Positions 29,564-32,689 of a DNA stretch of 32,689 nt are shown here, piece by piece. The DNA comes from Clostridiales bacterium (GTDB taxonomy: Bacteria > Bacillota > Clostridia > Oscillospirales > Oscillospiraceae). The notes under the pieces are model-generated. The model saw only the letters and a program-made list of their open reading frames with translations, had not been told where the DNA came from and searched no databases. The position numbers were made by a program, and so were the translations under genes. The number at the start of each line of letters is the position of its first letter. The stretch's first letter is position 1. The DNA lies in contig SFDT01000020.1 of assembly GCA_004558115.1 (NCBI GenBank), forward strand, positions 1 to 32,689. Reading direction: 5' to 3'.

Positions 29564-30469
29564 TTATTTCGCCGTCACCAGGCTGTTCAGCACCATGCCC
29601 AGCAGGATGAGGGCCAGGCCCGCCATGCCGGCGGGGCCGGGCACGCTGTCCCCCAGCACCAGGATACCGCCCAGGAGGGTGAAGATGACCTCGCCGCACT
29701 GGGTGGCCTCGATGAGGGCCAGCTGCCGGGGATCATTGCGCACCAGGTCCGTGGCCCGGAAAAACAAAACGGTGGCGATAACGCCGGAGAACAGGGCCAC
29801 CACGCCGGACTGCACCAGCTGTCCGCCGCTGGGCGCTCCGGCCCGGGCAAAGGCCACACAGGCCACCGCCAGCCAGAAGGGCATACTGCACAGCGTCATG
29901 CCGAACACCCGCTGCACCGTGTCCACCTCCGGCGGGCAGACCTCCATCATTTTCCGGTTACCAAGAGGGTAGGAAAAGGCCGCCGCCAGGATGGGCACCA
30001 GAGCCAGGCAGTTGCCCCGGACATCGTTTCCCTGGAGGTGCGGCAGCTGCAGCAGGGCGATGCCCGCCAGGATGACCAGGGACAAAAGCAGGTTTTTCAC
30101 CGGGATGGGCTTGCCGAACACCGGCGTCAGCAGCACGCCGGCCACGATGGTCACCTGCCAGGAGGCGGCCACCAGCCAGGATTCCCCGAACACGGAGCCC
30201 AGGGCCAGCGGCAGGTAAAACAGGCCGAAGCCCACGGTGCTCCACACCAGCCACGCCGCCGGCCGGGCGCGAATGGCGGCCAGCACCGGACGGAAGCGGT
30301 CCCCCGGCAGCCGCCAAAGGAGCAGCGCCAAAATGGGCAGCATGAGGAAATACCGCAGGCAGGCGCTCCACATCCAGTAGCCGCCGGAGAGGTTCATGCT
30401 GTGGTTGAACAAAAACGTAAACGCGAAAAACAAAGAGGCCAGAATGCCGTAACAAAGTGCTTTTTTCAT
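29564..30469 (-). CDS. DMT-superfamily efflux transporter, multidrug-resistance (EmrE-like) group
   Basis: A 301-residue membrane protein with ten predicted helices in two five-helix halves. LASLFFAFTFLFNHSMNLSG and WMWSACLRYF open the first half, and ALIEATQCGEVIFTLLGGIL with LILLGMVLNSL close the second. It fits the group often annotated as multidrug resistance efflux transporter (PF13536) rather than the classic EamA repeat. It begins 10 nt after the stop of the neighbouring EamA-type gene, with an AAGGAG site, so both are on one message. The substrate is not evident. Confidence 0.82.
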   Translation of the reverse strand: MKKALCYGILASLFFAFTFLFNHSMNLSGGYWMWSACLRYFLMLPILALLLWRLPGDRFRPVLAAIRARPAAWLVWSTVGFGLFYLPLALGSVFGESWLVAASWQVTIVAGVLLTPVFGKPIPVKNLLLSLVILAGIALLQLPHLQGNDVRGNCLALVPILAAAFSYPLGNRKMMEVCPPEVDTVQRVFGMTLCSMPFWLAVACVAFARAGAPSGGQLVQSGVVALFSGVIATVLFFRATDLVRNDPRQLALIEATQCGEVIFTLLGGILVLGDSVPGPAGMAGLALILLGMVLNSLVTAK

Positions 30470-30479
30470 GGGAGACTCC

Positions 30480-31379
30480 TTACCGGGAAAGCGCCTCGTC
30501 CTCCCGCCGGAAGGAGACGCCGAAGATGCTGAGCGTGATGATGACGATGCCTGCCAGCTGAACGGGCGAGAAGCTGTCCTTCATGATGAAAATGCCCGCC
30601 AGCACGGAAATGACCGTTGTGAAGTTGGAAAAGAGGGAGGCCTTCGCCACGCTGATGTAATTCACGGAAAAATTGATGAGCAAAAAGGCACACACGGAGG
30701 ACGCCACCGCCAAATACAGCACCGCCACCCAGAACCAGGGTTCCGACAGGGGCACCCGCAGCGCCGCCAGGTCCCGCCGGTTATCCGCCAGGGCCAGGAC
30801 CGTAAACACCGCGCTGCCCAGGGCAAACATCACATACGTCCGCTCAAAGGCGGTAAAATAGGCGGCCGTGCCCCGGCTGATGACATTGAACAGCGCGGCG
30901 GAAACGGCGGCGCCCGCCAGCAGCACCGTACCCAAAAGCGAAAAGCGGACCTCGCCGCCAGCACTGGTCAGCGCCACGCCCACGATGGACAGCAGGGCGC
31001 AGGCTACCTGAAAGGTCGAGCAGGGTTCTTTCAAAAACAGCCGCCCCAGCACCAGCCCCGCGATGGGGATGATGCCCAGCATGATGCCGGAAAAGGAGGC
31101 GGAGGTCAGGGCGATGCCGTAATTCTCGCAGATAAAATACACCACCGGCTGCACCAGGCCCAGCAACAGCAGCATCCGGACGGGCTTTCCCCCCAGGGAG
31201 AGCCGCATCTTCCCGGTGAGCACCAGCAGGTTCATCACCAAAAACGCCGTCAAAAACCGGACGGACAGCAGCACGAGGGGCGTGGTCAACCCCAGGGCGA
31301 CTTTGGAAAACAGGAAGCTGAAGCCGAAGATGCTGTATCCCAGCAGGCCGGCCAGGGTGGCAAGGGTAGATTTTTTCAT
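30480..31379 (-). CDS. EamA-family DMT transporter
   Basis: A 299-residue, ten-helix membrane protein with two EamA repeats. The first is about residues 8-140 (FGFSFLFSKVALGLTTPLVL, RFLTAFLVMNLL, TSASFSGIMLGIIPI) and the second 150-290 (SVCAFLLINFSVNYISVAKA, FIMKDSFSPVQLAGIVIITL). The family exports amino acids, metabolites or drugs. The start at 31379 (MKKSTLATLAGLLGYSIFG) has a GAGG site; longer in-frame versions lack one and add an unrelated tail. It is followed closely by a second DMT gene of a different subgroup, so the two proteins are not a recent duplication and may or may not act together. Confidence 0.85.
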   Translation of the reverse strand: MKKSTLATLAGLLGYSIFGFSFLFSKVALGLTTPLVLLSVRFLTAFLVMNLLVLTGKMRLSLGGKPVRMLLLLGLVQPVVYFICENYGIALTSASFSGIMLGIIPIAGLVLGRLFLKEPCSTFQVACALLSIVGVALTSAGGEVRFSLLGTVLLAGAAVSAALFNVISRGTAAYFTAFERTYVMFALGSAVFTVLALADNRRDLAALRVPLSEPWFWVAVLYLAVASSVCAFLLINFSVNYISVAKASLFSNFTTVISVLAGIFIMKDSFSPVQLAGIVIITLSIFGVSFRREDEALSR

Positions 31380-31474
31380 GTCATTTCCTCGCGTCAAAGC
31401 GTACTTTTCGTAGTTTAACATGGGAATGCCTCCGCTTGCAAGAGGCATCGCACCTTCTCCGGCGGAAAAGGCGC

Positions 31475-31504
31475 GAAAAAAGGGCGGAGCTTCCGCTCCG
31501 CCCT
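31475..31504 (-). terminator. Rho-independent terminator of the rubrerythrin-rubredoxin operon
   Basis: GGGCGGAGC / GCTCCGCCC, a 9-bp stem with a 4-nt loop, is followed on the minus strand by six T, 12 nt after the rubredoxin stop codon. Confidence 0.9.
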
Positions 31505-31515
31505 CCAAAAGGCAC

Positions 31516-31671
31516 TTATTCCTTTTCAAAAACGTCCTTACCCATTCCGCAGGTGGGGCAGACCCAACTCTCAGGGACCTTTTCCCAGGGAGTTCCGGGG
31601 GCAACACCGTTTTCGGGATCACCCACAGCAGGATCGTAGACATAGCCGCAGGGGCATACATACTTCTCCAT
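31516..31671 (-). CDS. Rubredoxin with a shortened first cysteine knuckle
   Basis: A 51-residue electron carrier. The core GYVYDPAVGDPENGVAPGTP and the second knuckle VCPTCGMGKDVFEK (Cys38, Cys41) are classic rubredoxin. The first knuckle reads YVCPCGYVYDP, so Cys6 and Cys8 are one residue apart where rubredoxins normally have C-x2-C. The frame is intact on both sides, so this is a one-codon deletion or an uncommon variant, not a frameshift. A GAGGTGG site precedes the ATG. It lies 26 nt after the reverse rubrerythrin gene on one message and is the likely electron donor to it. Confidence 0.93.
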   Translation of the reverse strand: MEKYVCPCGYVYDPAVGDPENGVAPGTPWEKVPESWVCPTCGMGKDVFEKE

Positions 31672-31697
31672 GCAAACCACCTCGCTTGGCCGCTGAA

Positions 31698-32261
31698 TCA
31701 GAAATAACGCTTCAGCAGGCCGGCGAAAGCCTTGCCGTGACGGGCCTCGTCGCGGGCCATCTCGTGGACGGTGTCGTGGATGGCGTCCAGGTTGTACTGC
31801 TTGGCCAGCTTAGCCAGCTCGAACTTGCCCAGGGTAGCGCCGTTCTCGGCCTCGACGCGCATCTCCAGGTTCTTCTTGGTGGAGTCGGTCACGACATCGC
31901 CCAGCAGCTCGGCGAACTTGGCAGCGTGCTCCGCCTCTTCCAGAGCGGCGCGGCGCCAATACTCACCGATCTCGGGATAGCCTTCACGATGGGCCACACG
32001 GGCCATGGCCAGATACATACCGACCTCAGTGCACTCGCCCATGAAGTTGGCGTTCAGACCGTCAATGATCTCCTTGCGGACTTCCTCGGGAACGTCAGCG
32101 CCGAAAGACTTGCCCACGCCGACCACATGCTCGGCAGCCCAGCTCATCTCGCCCTTCTGCTCGGTGAACTTGGAGGCGGGGACACCGCACTGGGGGCACT
32201 TCTCGGGAGGAGTCTCGCCTTCCCAAACATAGCCGCAAACCTGGCAAACCCACTTCTTCAT
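31698..32261 (-). CDS. Reverse rubrerythrin (peroxide/oxygen-reducing)
   Basis: A 187-residue diiron protein. Unlike classical rubrerythrin, the rubredoxin domain is N-terminal: Cys6 and Cys9 (CQVCGYVWEG) with Cys22 and Cys25 (CPQCGVPASKF) bind one iron. Residues about 45-187 form the four-helix diiron domain, with Glu ligands in NFMGECTEVGM, ALEEAEHAAKF, RVEAENGA and RDEARHGKAF. In Clostridium acetobutylicum such reverse rubrerythrins reduce hydrogen peroxide and oxygen with electrons from NADH via rubredoxin. The start at 32261 (MKKWVC) has AAGGAGG 8 nt upstream; a longer in-frame start lacks it. Rubredoxin follows in the same operon. Confidence 0.94.
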   Translation of the reverse strand: MKKWVCQVCGYVWEGETPPEKCPQCGVPASKFTEQKGEMSWAAEHVVGVGKSFGADVPEEVRKEIIDGLNANFMGECTEVGMYLAMARVAHREGYPEIGEYWRRAALEEAEHAAKFAELLGDVVTDSTKKNLEMRVEAENGATLGKFELAKLAKQYNLDAIHDTVHEMARDEARHGKAFAGLLKRYF

Positions 32262-32337
32262 AATGTGATCCTCCTTAAAATTCAAAATCATTTGATTCTT
32301 AATTTCCTATTTACGGGGTATCCTTTCAGATGCTATG

Positions 32338-32380
32338 AGTATAACAGGAGTTCCTAATATAATCTAGTTGCTTATGCAAC
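32338..32380 (-). promoter_or_regulatory. Promoter and dyad upstream of reverse rubrerythrin
   Basis: On the minus strand, TATACT (32343-32338) has a weak -35, TAGATT (32366-32361), 17 nt upstream. Abutting that -35 is GTTGC-TTAT-GCAAC (32367-32380), a perfect 5-bp dyad positioned where an activator would bind. The site does not clearly match a PerR box. Confidence 0.45.
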
Positions 32381-32410
32381 AATTCACAAACTTTTTACAT
32401 AAGCTAACCG

Positions 32411-32442
32411 AAAAATACGGGGAGCCACAAGGCTCCCCGTAT
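32411..32442 (-). terminator. Rho-independent terminator of the gene entering from the right
   Basis: ATACGGGGAGCC / GGCTCCCCGTAT, a 12-bp stem with a 4-nt loop, is followed on the minus strand by TTTTT. It lies 16 nt beyond the TAA at 32459. Confidence 0.88.
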
Positions 32443-32456
32443 GATCAGCTGTTCGC

Positions 32457-32481
32457 GCTTACTCCTTCTCAGCCAGGGCCT
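32457..32481 (-). repeat. Left copy of a 25-nt direct repeat holding a gene 3' end
   Basis: Identical over at least 25 nt to 32665-32689, with a period of 208 nt. On the minus strand it encodes ALAEKE and a TAA stop. The repeat runs off the window on the right, so its full length is not visible. Confidence 0.9.
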
Positions 32482-32542
32482 TCGCCTCAGCGATGGCCTT
32501 CTCCTGCGCTGCGGGAGAGCACTTCGGCGGCGCGAAATCCAT
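32459..32542 (-). pseudogene. Duplicated C-terminal fragment
   Basis: On the minus strand this frame reads MDFAPPKCSPAAQEKAIAEA and then KALAEKE before TAA. The Ala/Glu/Lys-rich helix looks like a genuine C-terminus, but the frame starts inside the dispersed element with no ribosome site. It is best read as the duplicated 3' end of a gene whose true body lies beyond the right edge, where KALAEKE plus stop occurs again. I do not recognise the parent gene. Confidence 0.5.
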
Positions 32543-32640
32543 TTCGCTTCGTTTCCGCCTGCGGCGAAAACTGCACTTCATTCCTTTGCTCCGCCTCTTT
32601 CCCACCGCGACCGCTTCGCTGGCTCGCGGCGGGAGCCCTG
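32531..32640. repeat. Dispersed palindromic element, copy B
   Basis: The segment aligns along its length with copy A at 5517-5645; the clearest blocks are CCTTTGCTCC, CCGCGACCGCT and CTGGCTCGCGGCGGGA. It starts with the hairpin-forming pair GCGAAATCCATTTCGC. It lies between the two 25-nt direct repeats that duplicate the 3' end of a gene. Confidence 0.65.
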
Positions 32641-32664
32641 ACTCGGACTGCCCGTTCTCCTTCT

Positions 32665-32689
32665 GCTTACTCCTTCTCAGCCAGGGCCT
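32665..32689 (-). repeat. Right copy of the 25-nt direct repeat
   Basis: Same sequence as 32457-32481, encoding ALAEKE and TAA on the minus strand. It probably belongs to the intact gene that continues outside the window. Confidence 0.85.

Noticed and set aside
29564..31379. The two DMT transporters as a recent tandem duplication or heterodimer
   Set aside because: Their sequences belong to different subgroups with little shared sequence; adjacency alone does not prove a heterodimer.
1..32689. CRISPR array, prophage, integrase, complete insertion sequence or toxin-antitoxin module
   Set aside because: No regular short repeats with spacers, and no transposase, integrase, phage or paired toxin-antitoxin gene was seen on either strand.

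Overview
The window comes from a GC-rich, anaerobic, endospore-forming member of the Firmicutes class Clostridia, most likely a gut Oscillospiraceae/Ruminococcaceae type organism (Flavonifractor, Lawsonibacter or Oscillibacter-like). This placement is an inference. It rests on the high coding GC with AGGAGG-type ribosome sites, a SpoVAF/GerA-family spore protein behind a textbook forespore sigma-G promoter, a reverse rubrerythrin plus rubredoxin pair, several ferredoxin-like proteins, and a BMP-family nucleoside importer. No ribosomal RNA, CRISPR array, phage or complete insertion sequence was seen.

Layout. 1-2914: a divergent promoter region drives a tRNA-Leu-like small RNA leftward and a pyridoxal kinase / MFS transporter / iron-sulfur flavoprotein group rightward. 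2959-5356: a LacI-family regulator diverges from the glycolytic gene gap, with a 24-nt perfect palindrome just downstream of the gap promoter. 5357-6117: a repeat-rich gap with a palindromic dispersed element, imperfect flanking direct repeats, and a strong promoter reading into a frameshifted 45-codon frame. 6118-8240: a FliB-family protein diverges from a two-gene iron-sulfur operon through overlapping promoters. 8239-10637: a diguanylate cyclase whose promoter sits inside a perfect inverted repeat, then spoVAF. 10785-18186: a complete phosphate regulon (pstS-pstC-pstA-pstB-phoU-HD protein-phoP-phoR), with a Pho-box-like repeat upstream of pstS. 18241-19434: a dicarboxylate/amino-acid symporter. 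19741-26284: purine-nucleoside uptake and breakdown (BMP lipoprotein, ABC ATPase, two permeases, deoD, deoC). 26446-27744: a secreted protease with SLH-like repeats. 27790-31379: a HAD phosphatase, a membrane-tethered XRE regulator and two DMT exporters. 31516-32261: rubredoxin and reverse rubrerythrin. 32457-32689: a duplicated gene 3' end enclosing a second copy of the dispersed element.

How the genes work together. The nucleoside importer feeds DeoD, which yields a free base and (deoxy)ribose-1-phosphate. DeoC then splits deoxyribose-5-phosphate to acetaldehyde and glyceraldehyde-3-phosphate, which GapA oxidises. The Pst transporter with PhoPR/PhoU senses and imports phosphate. The revRbr/rubredoxin pair removes peroxide and oxygen.

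Most of the window is conventional core metabolism; no large new system was recognised. The most unusual signals are small: the tRNA-like RNA, the dispersed element flanked by direct repeats at both of its sites, the promoter enclosed in an inverted repeat, the gap palindrome, and a rubredoxin with a shortened cysteine knuckle.
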